From assembly GCF_035046505.1 (NCBI RefSeq), contig NC_089827.1, forward strand, positions 61,322,856 to 61,386,855: a stretch of DNA of 64,000 nt, in the 5' to 3' direction. This stretch comes from Tiliqua scincoides. Taxonomy: Eukaryota; Chordata; Lepidosauria; Squamata; Scincidae. A program made the position numbers and the translations under genes. Numbering within the stretch: position 1 is the stretch's first letter; each line of letters begins with the position of its first letter. A model generated the notes under the pieces. That model was not told where the DNA came from, searched no databases, and saw only the letters and a program-made list of their open reading frames with translations. This document shows, piece by piece, positions 22,090 to 33,138 of this stretch.

Positions 22090-25000
22090 TCAGGCATGTC
22101 CAAAGTAATAGGCATATGCTGTGTGAAATCCAACACGCTCGGCGTAATAATCACAGGGAGCGTAGTGTTCGCAGCGCTCCTGCTTCATCTCCAGTGGGGT
22201 CTTGAACATTTCGTAGTACCTGGAGTGCAGAAAGAGGAAGAGGTCACATTGGGGGAGCTTGCTAGGCCACTGTGGCTTTTCCCAGGCCCCCCACTTGGTT
22301 CAGTCAGCGGAGCATTCAGAATCCAACTTTTGGAGTGGACCAAGAACCAGGTTCAGTACAAAGCACTTCTGTCCATTTCGCTGTTTTAAAGGGGTTATTG
22401 AGGGCATCTGCTGCCACTGTTAACTGACTGTCTATCAGTCAGCTTGGGAGGAAAATTGGTGGCAGTAAGCTTTGCAGGCGCTGTAACAAGCTGTGTGAGC
22501 AGCCACTCCCACTTGCCGTCTGAGTCATCCTGGGCAGGGACAGCAACACAGTCATGAGTGGGAGGGGCATCTTACATGGCACGTTGCAGCGGCTTCAATA
22601 CTTACCTTCCCCCCGTAGCTACGCTCCTGCTGCCAGGTCTTTATCACATTAGCGTGCTAACATGTAGTCAGCCCTTACATAAGAACATAAGAACATAAGA
22701 ACAGCCCCACTGGATCAGGCCATAGGCCCATCTAGTCCAGCTTCCTGTATCTCACAGCGGCCCACCAAATGCCCCAGGGAGCACACCAGATAACAAGAGA
22801 CCTCATCCTGGTGCCCTCCCCTACATCTGGCATTCTGACTTAACCCATTCCTAAAATCAGGAGGTTGCGCATACACATCATGGCTTGTACCCCATAATGG
22901 ATTTTTCCTCCAGAAACTTGTCCAATCCCCTTTTAAAGGCGTCTAGGCTAGACGCCAGCACCACATCCTGTGGCAAGGAGTTCCACAGACCGACCACACG
23001 CTGAGTAAAGAAATATTTTCTTTTGTCTGTCCTAACCTGCCCAACACTCAATTTTAGTGGATGTCCCCTGGTTCTGGTATTATGTGAGAGTGTAAAGAGC
23101 ATCTCCCTATCCACTCTGTCCATCCCCTGCATAATTTTGTATGTCTCAATCATGTCCCCCCTCAAGCGTCTCTTTTCTAGGCTGAAGAGGCCCAAACGCC
23201 GTAGCCTTTCCTCATAAGGAAGGTGCCCCAGCCCCGTAATCATCTTAGTCGCTCTCTTTTGCACCTTTTCCATTTCCGCTATGTTCCCTTCAAGACATTC
23301 CCTTCAAGACATACTTAAATATTGCGGTCCCCACAGGGACACCACCAACAAAGTCCTTCCTTGCCCATCCTGACGCTTGTGTGATGGCCATAATTTTTAA
23401 AAGGCCCTCACCACACATGTCAGCCCAAACATGTGCAGCATCTCCGTGCTGTTGCAACAGATCCCTACAGCCTTCTTACGTGATGTGAAGAAGCCATGCG
23501 TTTGGGCCAACGTGTATGGTAAGGGATTTTTAAATGTCACACCCGCAGCATAGGATGTCACTTCTGATAAGCATTTCCTGAGGGGCTTTGCATAAGGAGT
23601 ACAACACTGAAATCATCCTCAGCTGGGGGCATCATTCCATCTGGGCCTTAAGGAAGAGAAATTTGCGCATTTCCAATAAATATTTCCTGCCTTTTTTCTT
23701 CTGTCAGTGAAGTTACACAGGCAAACATCTCCATGTTTTCCACCATCTATGCCTTACCCTCCTCCCAACTAGACGTTATGGATATCAACCCTAAACCCAG
23801 GAGTCTCTTACCTTTCATAATATGGATAGGATCTCTTCTGCCTTCTCATAAAGGCGTTGGCACTTTCCCGTGTTATCTTCACCCCTATGGTGAATACAGA
23901 ACAGGTTATAAGATACGTATACAGAAATGTCTTCACACCAAGGCCTGAAGAGTCTCTGGAGCTATAATCTCTTGTGTCTCAGACACAATCAGTGGTTGAT
24001 GGGATGTAGCAGCTGCTGATTGGCAGAATGTTGCAGTCAGTCCCAGGACTCCATTTAAGGCACTGCCTGTCCCAGTCCAAGTATTCACCCAGGCACATCA
24101 CCTTCTTCATCAGTCAGCCAGCAACTTATGAATGGGAGATTCCTCAGTTTTGAAAATGTATATCCAGCCTGTTCTCCATCCTAGAACTCAAGGCAATGCA
24201 CCCTGGGTTCCCAGACAGCCACTCAACCAGGTACTGACCAGACTAGCTTCAGCAAGGTACAAGTACCCTCAGACCATGCTCTGGAAAATGAAGTTGAATG
24301 TTTCCTGGAAAAACTCATATCGTCCTACAATACCTCAGTACTTGTAAGCTTGCTGCCATTCACCAGAACAATCATTTTGTATAGTTTGGGGCTCCTCAGA
24401 TTGTAACTACGGCCATTGGTAAACATTTTTAGTGAGAGTTCAAGGGCGATCACCTACTGTCTCTTCATACTCACCTTTGTCTATCAATTCCCAACACCAT
24501 CAACAAAACTCCATACTTGCATGAACCGAACTCCTTCCCCACTTCAGCTTGTCTAGCCTTAAGGTCTACATTTTCTATCAGCAATTAGTGCCAGAGGCTG
24601 GATTTTGCTGTCAAATGATCTTCTTCACAATGCACAAACATAAGGGAATGTTGGGTGATGCTCCCTATAATATTGTCCAGAATCCTCCACACTGCACAGG
24701 TATTTGGTGGCACACTTGAAGGTCATGTGTGAGAAAAGTGTTCCCTGAAGATAGAGAGTCTGAATGAAAACCACTGTGATAGACCATTGAATATCAGCTT
24801 CCAATTCTATCAAATACTAGTGGCCAAATCCTAACCATATGCCAGCAGAATGCATGTTATGCCGGTGATGCCTTCCACAAAAGTTTTTTAGGGTGCAATC
24901 CTAACCCCTTATGTCAGTGCTTTCCAGCACTGACATAAAGGCAATGCAGCTGTGAGGTAAGGGAACAAACATCCCCTTACTTTGAGGAGGCCTCTGTGAG

Positions 25001-26238
25001 TGACACCCAACTGCAGAATGCAGCACATGTCCCATTGGCACATGTGCTGGAAAGCACTGACATAAGGGGTTAGGATTGCACCCTTGAAGTGCTCTGTAGC
25101 AGTTCAGGGAACTAGTGCACCATCAGGAAGGCTGGAGCCTTTCCATGTGTGCTGGCAGATCAACCTCCCCCTTCCTGGGCCTGATTCGCCTGCATGGATC
25201 AATGTGTACTTGTGCCAGTGATATCACTGGCACAGATCCAAGTTGACCTGTTTCAGATGCTGGGGCTTACCCCAGAACAAGGGGACAAACCTCCAGCAGC
25301 CAAAAATCCCCCATGGGATACAGCAAAAGCCAAGTTGGCACCATTGCATAGCCATACTAGATCTTAGGTTGGATTGGGCTGCCCATGTCTTTTTTTCACG
25401 TATCTGTCAAGTATCTATTAAGTCAAGTATCATGATGTTTCAGTGCATATGGAATACTGCAATCAAATGTTACAGTGTCCAGTACAGATACCCAACATTC
25501 AGAGAATATTCAAACTCTCAGAAGGCTGCTGGAGATTATTCAACATCAACATTTGCTGAGGATAACTTTTGGAAGCAAATTCATTTCAGGCCAGACTACA
25601 GTGGCAGAAAAAGTTGCAGCTGCCAAGTCCCTTCCTACAAGACTTCTCCTTTTAGAGGCATTGCAGTTTCATCTTGACTGAACAACTTTGCCTCATGTTC
25701 CCCACACTACTGGGACCCCCTGACTGCATCACGCAGACTCATTTATCAATCACCAATCCCTTCCACCTCCCTTCCTTTAAGCAAATCCCTTGGATGGAAT
25801 TGCATTACTTCTGTGCTCCATACAGCACTGACCAGTTCCCTAGGAAGTTCTCCTGCTCAAATTCCATAAATCAGTCTTTCTGCTACCCATGAAGAGCTGT
25901 TTCTTTCCTAAAACAACAAAGAGACTGGTGGTAACTGAAAACCAAACAGATTTATTGTGGCATATGTTTTGGTGGCCTAGAGCCCACTTCATCAAGCCGC
26001 ATCTCATGAAGTGGGCTGTGGTCCACCAAAGCTGATGCCACAATAAATCTGTTAGTCTTTAAGGTGCCCCAAGATTTTTGCTGCAGGCGCTCCCCCCCCC
26101 CCTGGAAGTTTCTTTCCTTGCCTTTTCCCAGACTGACTAGCAAGAGAGTGCCCAGTTGTGGAGTTAACAGGGGGCTTATTCACTGGGGGACTGATTGGTA
26201 AATTGAGCTCATGCCAGGGCTCTTATAACATGTAAATG

Positions 26239-26284
<46 letters not shown>

Positions 26285-28746
26285 GCCAGAAATCACAGGC
26301 TTCCTTATAAACTTTCTCCATTTTCCAAAATGAGCCTCAATAGCAATATTATTCTTCATAATCTGCTTCCACGTGTGAGGCCAGAGAGATTCAAAAGTGC
26401 CAGAAGAGATTTTTTTTCCCTAATGGACCTTCTAGCAAACCAGAAGCAGGGAGGCAGAAAGTCAAAGCCCTAAATTCTGTTCCTAACATACTCAGAAGAA
26501 AAAAAGTGTGGCCTTCTATAACCCAAATATATGCTTCTTATGACAACGTACAGTATAAGCTTCATGATCACCCCCTAGAATCTAGACTCAGGAATCCTTT
26601 TTGCAGCATCTCTTCTGTGCATTTAATAGTTCTAGAAATTCAACAGACAAAGGTGCCCTCCTCATCATAGTTCTCTTGTTGTAGCTCCCTTGTCCTTATT
26701 GGAACAAGCTGCACCTTTTGGATCTCTGCCTGTCATGAGCTAGTTAAAAGCTCAGGTGCCCTGCTATAAAAATAAGTGGCAACCCTACAAGGATGTCAAA
26801 CAGCGCTTACAGGACTATGGGGAAATCTAGGAGGGGAAAAAGACATGGAGGAAGAATAAAATCATTCACAAAAGGAATGAATGACCTGGGGGAGGTCTTT
26901 AAAAGTTAGTTCAGATTGGCTATTGCAAACAATAAAGAATACTGAGGAGACATATGGACACCACCAGCCTGCACTCACCATCATCCAAGGGCCTGGTTGT
27001 ATCTGAAAAACAAACAAGACCACTATAAGACCAGTGGACTATCTCCCCCACCCGCCCGCCCCCCATTCATTTCCCTCTATCTTTACTGCATATGTTCCTG
27101 CCATTGCTGACACTATCATACTATAGACAAGTTTGAGCTAAATATCATCTTCCTCTCTTTCAACTACCATTTGAAATGTCTGGTGGCTTAGCTAAACCTG
27201 TGGCACAGAACCAGAAGTCACAATGTACTGTTGGCATCTTTTCTGGAATTGACACTCTCTGGAAAACAGCTCCTTTCGTTAAACGATGACTCTGTCACAC
27301 CCTTGCTTCTGCCCCCTCCATCTTAGGACTGGTGTCAGTTATGCGCACAAATGGGAAGGGGGAAAATCTGTCTTCACTGTGTGTCTGGACAAAACACCCA
27401 CAACCTTCTCCACATCCTGCTGTATTGTTTTCTTCAGCATTCTCTATGCGAATAGTCAGAAGCGGCTTAAGGAGCATGGATGTGGACTCCTACATGGGGA
27501 GTAGGGGGGAGGTTAAACATGGAGAGGGGGGGTTAAAGTTAGATAATTTGTCTCGGATTGGAGGTTTAAGAAATTCTCTGTCATGAGAGAAACTGGACTA
27601 GCTAAATTTGGATGGCACTGCTGGTCACCCAATGTTTTTATTCAGACAAATTGTTCAGATAGTTATTTAAAGGGAGGAAGCCACCCCTTGGCTCAGACTT
27701 CTTTCTGTCTGATTCAGGGATTATTTTCAGAGAGAGAAACATACTCCTACCCTCGCTGTCCATGTGCTCCCCCTCAAGTTTAATATTCACTTATCTTTAA
27801 ATAAAGTCTACAGAGGTACTTAACTTTCTGGCGAGTCTACATTATACTGATTGAAACTGGTTTAACAGACATTCCCTCATCCCAGAGAACTGTGGAAGTA
27901 ATAGCTAGTGAAGGCTACTAGGAATTTTAAACAGAGAGTTCCCAGCCCCCTTGCCACTAGGGTATTTGCATCCTGGACAATTGTGTCCTGGTCAAATTGG
28001 CCGCCCTGGACATTTGCATCTGTTTTTGTTTTGTTTTTGTTTTTGTTTTTTTTTTTTGGGGGGGGGGGGTGTCCTGAATAATTGCATCCCACTATAACTG
28101 GAAAACAAACTACAACTGGGAAACAAACTTCATGTTATATATCCTAAACCTCTTAACCCAGCCCTAAGGCTTAAACCCAAACCTTTGTGTTTGAAAAATA
28201 AAAAAGTACATCTATTGTAAATATACATATATTGGGACACCTATGTCTGGGACACAAAAAGAATGGATGTAAATGCCCATAACTGGGATGCCTTTGTTGT
28301 CCAGGACGCAAAGGTCCCGTCACTAATGTAGCTGTATCTCTTGCCAACCTTCATTTGACATCACCTTCACACATTATCCTAATAGCATGGTCACCACCAA
28401 AAATCAAAATCATGCCAGAGTCTTTGCCTTGATACTTGCTTTTGTTGCGGTGGTTAAAATTATTCTGAACCCCATAGGTGCTACATCAGAAAAGTAAGAC
28501 ATCCACTACATAGACCCTGGTGGCAGCTGCACTGGTAGTTTTGACCCAGCTTTGAGTCAAGTGATTCTGTTCCTAAAATGAAAGGATTGTCCTCCTCTCA
28601 GCCCACTCCCTACCCAGTTGGTTCTGAATGTTTATGAGAACTCACGGGGAGAGATTGTATACATGTTGTATTCTCTTACCTCCTTCACAACAGCAGGGGG
28701 CTGTCAGAACCAGAGTAATTAAGAACAGCATCAAAATACTTCTCAT
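22090..28746 (-). CDS. Osteocalcin-like secreted Gla protein, four exons
   Basis: Coding exons on the minus strand are 28680-28746, 26979-27002, 23812-23884 and 22090-22219 (67+24+73+130 = 294 nt, 97 residues plus stop), all with GT/AG borders. The signal peptide is MRSILMLFLITLVLTAPCCC. The propeptide carries ESANAFMRRQKR: the ANxF motif recognised by vitamin-K gamma-carboxylase, then a dibasic cleavage site. The 49-residue mature part starts SYPYYERYYEMFK. It has Glu17, Glu21, Glu24, Cys23, Cys29 and Asp30 (LEMKQERCEHYAPCD), then the conserved end GFHTAYAYYFGHA. These positions and the length equal those of osteocalcin, whose Gla residues bind calcium and bone mineral. Intron phases 1-1-2 equal those of MGP, its neighbour. 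The mature N-terminus is unusually Tyr-rich. It could be named osteocalcin-like or MGP-like; it is not MGP itself, which lies at 39902-46452. Confidence 0.9.
22678..23287 (-). mobile_element. CR1 LINE 3' fragment with C-terminal reverse transcriptase frame
   Basis: This lies in the last intron of the osteocalcin-like gene. The minus strand keeps an open frame of 131 residues (MEKVQKRATKMITGLGHLPY at its start, then LGLFSLEKRRLRGDMIETYK; later VVGLWNSLPQDVVLASSLDA). It is followed by the 3' UTR and three TTCTTATG-type tail units (plus-strand 22678-22703). The open frame suggests a fairly young copy. Confidence 0.93.
24832..25384. mobile_element. Outer MITE interrupted by a younger MITE
   Basis: The inverted ends are GGCCAAATCCTAACC and GGTTGGATTGGGCTGCC. 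The element is split by the insertion at 24891-25083. It lies between exons 2 and 3 of the osteocalcin-like gene and is non-coding. Confidence 0.55.
24891..25083. mobile_element. Palindromic MITE with perfect 40-bp terminal inverted repeats
   Basis: The first 40 bases (GGGTGCAATCCTAACCCCTT, then ATGTCAGTGCTTTCCAGCAC) are exactly complementary to the last 40. Flanking triplets are TTA and TTG, which suggests a 3-bp target as in PIF/Harbinger elements. A second, nearly identical copy is at 63689-63889 with TAA on both sides. Confidence 0.85.
25944..26069. repeat. Inverted pair of Penelope-like tail sequences with decayed hammerhead-like core
   Basis: Two roughly 50-bp arms point towards each other. 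The right arm contains CATGAAGTGGGCTGTGGTCC, then ACCAAAGC and ATAAATCTGTTAGTCTTTAA. The left arm is its reverse, with TTGATGAAGTGGGCT on the minus strand. The layout CTGATGA - hairpin - GAAA seen in better copies of this amniote repeat resembles a type I hammerhead ribozyme as found in Penelope-like elements. Here the core bases are altered. Family assignment is from memory. Confidence 0.4.
26241..26280. repeat. (AC)n microsatellite
   Basis: Twenty uninterrupted AC units lie in intron 2 of the osteocalcin-like gene. Confidence 0.97.
27960..28318. mobile_element. MITE-like element with GCATCCTGGACAA ends
   Basis: The left end GGGTATTTGCATCCTGGACAA is 21 bases from 27960; its key part TTTGCATCCTGGACAA pairs with TTGTCCAGGACGCAAA at the right end. 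It sits in intron 1 of the osteocalcin-like gene and contains a T/G homopolymer stretch at 28020-28070. CACTA occurs next to both ends, but the exact duplication is unclear. Confidence 0.5.
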
Positions 28747-28837
28747 CTTCTCCGGCTTGCGGAAAGTTCTTTCTACCGCTTGAGCTTCTCTTGAAGAATT
28801 CAGTGGCTTTCTCAAGAGTTATTTCTTCCAGCAACAG

Positions 28838-28844
28838 CTTATAT
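28838..28844 (-). promoter_or_regulatory. TATA box of the osteocalcin-like gene
   Basis: On the minus strand GAATATAAGC lies about 92-98 nt upstream of the start codon. It would place the transcription start near 28810 and give a 5' UTR of roughly 65 nt. Osteocalcin and MGP genes are known to have TATA promoters. The assignment rests on spacing only. Confidence 0.5.
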
Positions 28845-29828
28845 TCTGTAACTGTCTAACTAGAGCAGGCCTTTGGCCAGCAAACCCCTGGCACTGTGTC
28901 ATTCATATGTCCTGGTTCAATTCCAAAATTTTCCATCTGGGTCAAACAACATCTGGTTCGGGCCACCCTTTTGCACATTTCCTTGGGCCAAAGGCTCGTG
29001 GCATTTCCAAGTGACTTCAAGGAAACTTCTTTCAAAAAAAAAGAGAAGAAGCAGTTGGACAAGAAATATCTTGAGGAGGGAAAAAAACATTTCCAGCTGG
29101 AAAGAGAGAAGCCAGTGAAAGGCCCAAAGTGAGACTGGCAACTATAAGATATACAATGACTCACGGTTCAGTCGTTTGTCGCTCCTACAATTATGATAAA
29201 TGCAAGACCATAGATGCAGTGGCACGGATGACCACAGCTATCTGAAACACATGTCAAACAGCTGTTTGTGTGAAACCACTTCCTGGGTAGTTTTGGCAGC
29301 AGGTTCATCATGCCAATACCAACTGTGAAAAGGAAGACAGGATGGGTCCACTTTTTATTTTGAAAATTGTGATTCCTCCCAAGTGATAAGAAGGTAGGGG
29401 CCACGTAGGGAAGAGAGTGTGGAAGTAATCCCTCTAAGTGTCATGCCATCTTGCTCTGCTACTATCTAATCCTCCTCCCTTGGCTTGACAGAGGTGACCA
29501 TAGAGAAACCATTCATATACCACCCTGCACTCTCACATGCGGCAGTGTGTGAAATGGTGATGTGGGACTAAGCCGAACCACTCAGTACCACAGTGTGCAA
29601 TGCATTGGTTATACTGTTCAAGCATGTACACTACATTCCAATGATGATGCTGAAAAATTCATAACACACACATCAGGTGAGACATCTGACTTCTCCAGCC
29701 AGCTGATTTAGTCACCCAATACTGGAATAGTGAAAGTTGCCTCAAACATACAGGGAACTGCTTCACACAATTGACATGGGTGACTGAGGCCTCACTGTAA
29801 GCATGCCCCTGCTATGTGGAAGCAGCTG

Positions 29829-30063
29829 GGCAGTCCAATCCTGAGCTGCCCATTGTGCCGGGACCACCACAGCGCCAAAACAGCTGCCGCAGGATCCTGT
29901 GCGCAACAGGGTGGCCACCATCGGCTCTTTGGGGGAAGGAAACTTTCATCCTTACTTACCTCTCACTGGCCATCTGGTCACCGCTCCCACCTTAGCATAC
30001 AGCAGGTGCTCCATTGGCACGACTGCATGCTATGGGGTGGCAGGGGGGTAGGATTGGGCTGTC
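29829..30063. mobile_element. MITE with GGCAGTCCAATCCTG ends
   Basis: The left end GGCAGTCCAATCC pairs with GGATTGGGCTGTC at the right. The interior resembles the GC-rich members of the AGCCCAATCC family and is non-coding. Confidence 0.55.
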
Positions 30064-31280
30064 AGCATTTCTTCTTTAGGGTTACAATTGCCTCTTTCCG
30101 TCTTCATTTTAGCATTTTATATTCATCATCAAGCTTGGTTTTTAAAAAGCTGAGAAAATATATCATTTTCTTCACAGATGATATCCATTTCCTGAAGAGC
30201 GGGATTTAACTGGCTCCGGGAAAATCATGTCAAAAGCCAATCCAACTTCCAGTGGGAAGCATCGCAACACCACCAAGGCTGTAAACCCTTCCCATTGCAT
30301 GGTGCTTATATAGTAGTTGCGGTGCAGACGCACCCACACAAACATGGATGGACCTTTTGTATAGCCCATGGATTATCCTCAGAACACTCAATGCTCCAGG
30401 TCTCATCTATATATATAAAAATGAATGTCCTAACTCATTCATCAACACCCAGGTCCTGCACTTTAAATTTTGGGAATATATTCCTTCCATGACATAAGGA
30501 CTCACTAAGAAGGGATCTTGTAGAAATTCAACCCCATAGGGGGTGAAAAGAGGTAAAATGTGTTTTCGAGGTTTCCTCAATATCTCTTATGCCTGATGAG
30601 ATATCGACTTGGTTTTTGCTTACCCTATGAATGCTTAAAAACATAATTCAGGATTTTGCCCTCATCAACCCCTTTAGGGGCAATTTTAAATTTAGGGGTG
30701 AATTGTAGAACCCTTCCAATTACTTAGGCTTGGCAGGCTTTTTCCCCTTTGCTACTGCCTGAGAGAGCCCTGTCACTTACAAGGCAACTGAAGCCAGGCT
30801 GGCCCTTTTAACCCTTTGTAAGTCAGCATGGCAAGGGGTAGTAACAATAAAATAATAGGAAAAATAACAATCATTTTAGTGTTTACTTGAACAGTAAAAC
30901 GAAGTGTATTTCTGGCTCAATGCAAAGTTCTGCTACCCCATGATTTTTGACAAGCCTTTCTCCTGAGACCTTGTGCCATTGCCAGCCCTTGCTCTGGTTC
31001 TTCATGTGTTCCAGTGAGAGAAGAGTTAGGTAGGGGTACTAGCTTGAGAGTTCTGTGGCGCAGTCTAGCTTCCATCACAGGAGGCATTTTCTCTTGACTG
31101 TAGCTGTTATAAATAACATCTGAGGGTCCCTTAATTTATGTTGGTACAGCAACTGAGTATTTAAATGTCAGTGGGGAGAGGTGCCTCACGCTATTGTCCC
31201 CATCATAGGAGATGGAACCTGCTGTTCTAGTTTCTCTCCTATCTCATCTCGTGTATGACACTCAGCTAATGGCTAGGGGG

Positions 31281-31385
31281 GTGTATGAGCTCATTGTGTG
31301 GCACTTGGACAACAGGGAGGTGTTCTCCGTCATGTCCAACAGCGAGGGGGACAACTACACCAGCTCCACGGAGTACCTCACTCAC
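31281..31385 (+). other. Protein-like segment of unknown origin
   Basis: One frame reads VYELIVWHLDNREVFSVMSN and then SEGDNYTSSTEYLTH. This is more GC-rich and more protein-like than its surroundings. It lacks a clear acceptor and I cannot match it to a family. It may be a decayed retrocopy or a chance frame. Confidence 0.25.
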
Positions 31386-31572
31386 GTGTCAACCCTTTAC
31401 TTATCAATTCAATACACAAAAATATCAATTTATTAAACAAACATATTGATGGAACCATGACTTTCAATAATTACAGGGTGTCGCCTGACATGGGGCAGTA
31501 GTGCTAAATTTCAATTGTCCATTGCAATCAAAGAAAAGTTTATTGGCATCAAAATGGATTTAAAGTAGTTAA

Positions 31573-31661
31573 GGTTTCAATCCTATCCAGTCTTACCTGG
31601 CAGTAAGCCCCATTGACTATAATGGACTTTACTTTTGAGTAGACATGCATAGGATTGGGCT
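31573..31661. mobile_element. Palindromic MITE (AGTAAGCCCCATTGA family)
   Basis: The left part contains AATCCTATCC and CTTACCTGGCAGTAAGCCCC. The right part contains GAGTAGACATGCATAGGATT and GGGCT. The two halves are partly complementary. Other copies lie at 34679-34767, 6640-6730, 38565-38623 and inside 44539-44907. Confidence 0.7.
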
Positions 31662-31854
31662 ATAAATGCCATAGCAAAGCATGGGTATCACACTAGTTTG
31701 ATATATTTAATATAAGTTCTAGCATTCAGGAACTGCAATCTGGACTTGAAGGTAAACACTGCAGATACGTAGCTCAGTAGTAAAACACACAGTTTACATG
31801 TAGGGAGTTGTAGGTTCAGATGTCACCTTTCAGGGATGTGCTGGAGTCACAGCG

Positions 31855-31990
31855 CTGAGTCTCCAGTCAAGTCCCAAGTCACCAACCCCACAACTCGAGT
31901 CAACTCATGAGTCATAGTGCATACTGTCGCTACTCGACTCATGGAAATTTTCAAGTCATTTGACTCAAGTCCTGAGTCATTTTGAGAAAC
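31855..31990. repeat. GAGTCA/AAGTC-rich decayed tandem block
   Basis: The stretch is built of diverged AAGTC, GAGTC and GACTC units. It contains three perfect AP-1 consensus sites (TGAGTCA at 31908-31914 and 31973-31979; TGACTCA at 31961-31967). Whether it is regulatory is unknown. Confidence 0.6.
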
Positions 31991-32961
31991 GGCGCATTTG
32001 TGTCAGTGTGTGTCAGCGCTGGGCCAGCACACGTCACATAGGATCGGACCCTGAATCACTTAATACTAGCCAGTGATGGAACTGTCCACTTGCTCCCAAG
32101 AGAAGGTGGAGGGATTGCTTTGGGGCAATCACTAACAGTCCCTTTTAAGGGGAAGTGAAGCCAGGGAGTCTTCAGTTATACCCAGTCAGAAAGCTGAGGA
32201 GGGCATAGTAGTCTCCCTGGTGTATGACACTCACCGCAAATATGTCTAGAGCCCCTGAATGCTTCTTTACAATACATTTGATCCCCAACGTGATTTTGAA
32301 ATTATTTCTTTGGGGATTTATATCCCACCTCATCCCCATACCTCAAGGCAACTAACAATTTTTTAAAAGAATCAAATCGTTAGAACAGCTAAAAATGCAT
32401 TTTGTGTTTTTTTGATTGGGCCACTCTGCAGCCCTCAGGCAGTGGGAGGGAGGCAAGTCCTGTCTGGCACTTGTGGGGCAGAGGGAGAAGGAACAAGCTC
32501 CTGGCAGCTGCTCCGTCTCTGGCCAGAGATACTACTTCCACTGCCAAAAGAGAAGGAACCAAATTATGACACTTCCTCAAAGAATGATTTTCTGAATACT
32601 CCAAGCCTTTTCTATTTTGCAATATATCTGTGCATGCTCGTGCCCTATTTTCCTGAGCAGTGAAAAGTTCCAGCAGGGGCACACTGTTACCTGGTTCCAG
32701 CTTCCTTTAGAGGAGAAATTACTGATGACTTCTGTTCTGGTGCCTTACAAATGCACAGGTTAGGTAGCATAGGCACCTTTAAGCAACATCAGCTTACGTG
32801 TCTTCTACGTAAGCATGTCTGCCACTGCTAGCTGTCAATTCTTTCTCTTCGCTTCCATTGCTCTCTCAGATCAAATCCTATCTTGGGCTCCGTCTCTTCC
32901 AGCATCTCCAGCTCATGCTGTCTTTGTTTTTGTCGCTGAGTGCACAAAGTGGGAACTCTGG

Positions 32962-33138
32962 GCCTAACCCTCTCCAACTTTCCAGCTGTGGTGTAGACAC
33001 AATGCAGCCCCTTGGTAAGACAACACCTGTTCCCATACCTTGAGAAGACCCCAGTGACTGCCCCTCCACTGTAGGATGCAGCACATACCCCACTGGCACA
33101 ACTGCACCAGCACTGGAAAATTGGTTAGGCTTGGGTCC
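32962..33138. mobile_element. MITE related to 13062-13240
   Basis: The ends GGGCCTAACCCTCTCC and GGTTAGGCTTGGGTCC are inverted. The interior (GATGCAGCACATACCCCACT, GGCACAACTGCACCAGCACT) matches the family seen at 13062 and 49318. Confidence 0.65.

Larger units (their letters stand above)
25385..26978. other. Remainder of osteocalcin-like intron 2
   Basis: Besides the Penelope-like pair and the (AC)n repeat I see nothing recognisable. The open frames here lack splice context and similarity. Confidence 0.5.

Noticed and set aside
25243-25677. 144-codon plus-strand frame in an intron of the osteocalcin-like gene
   Set aside because: It starts inside a MITE and has no recognisable domain; it is on the opposite strand to the gene.
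31765-31830. tRNA gene candidate (GTAGCTCAGTAGTA with a later GGTTCAGAT)
   Set aside because: The A and B boxes are decayed and no cloverleaf can be formed; it fits a worn tRNA-derived SINE.
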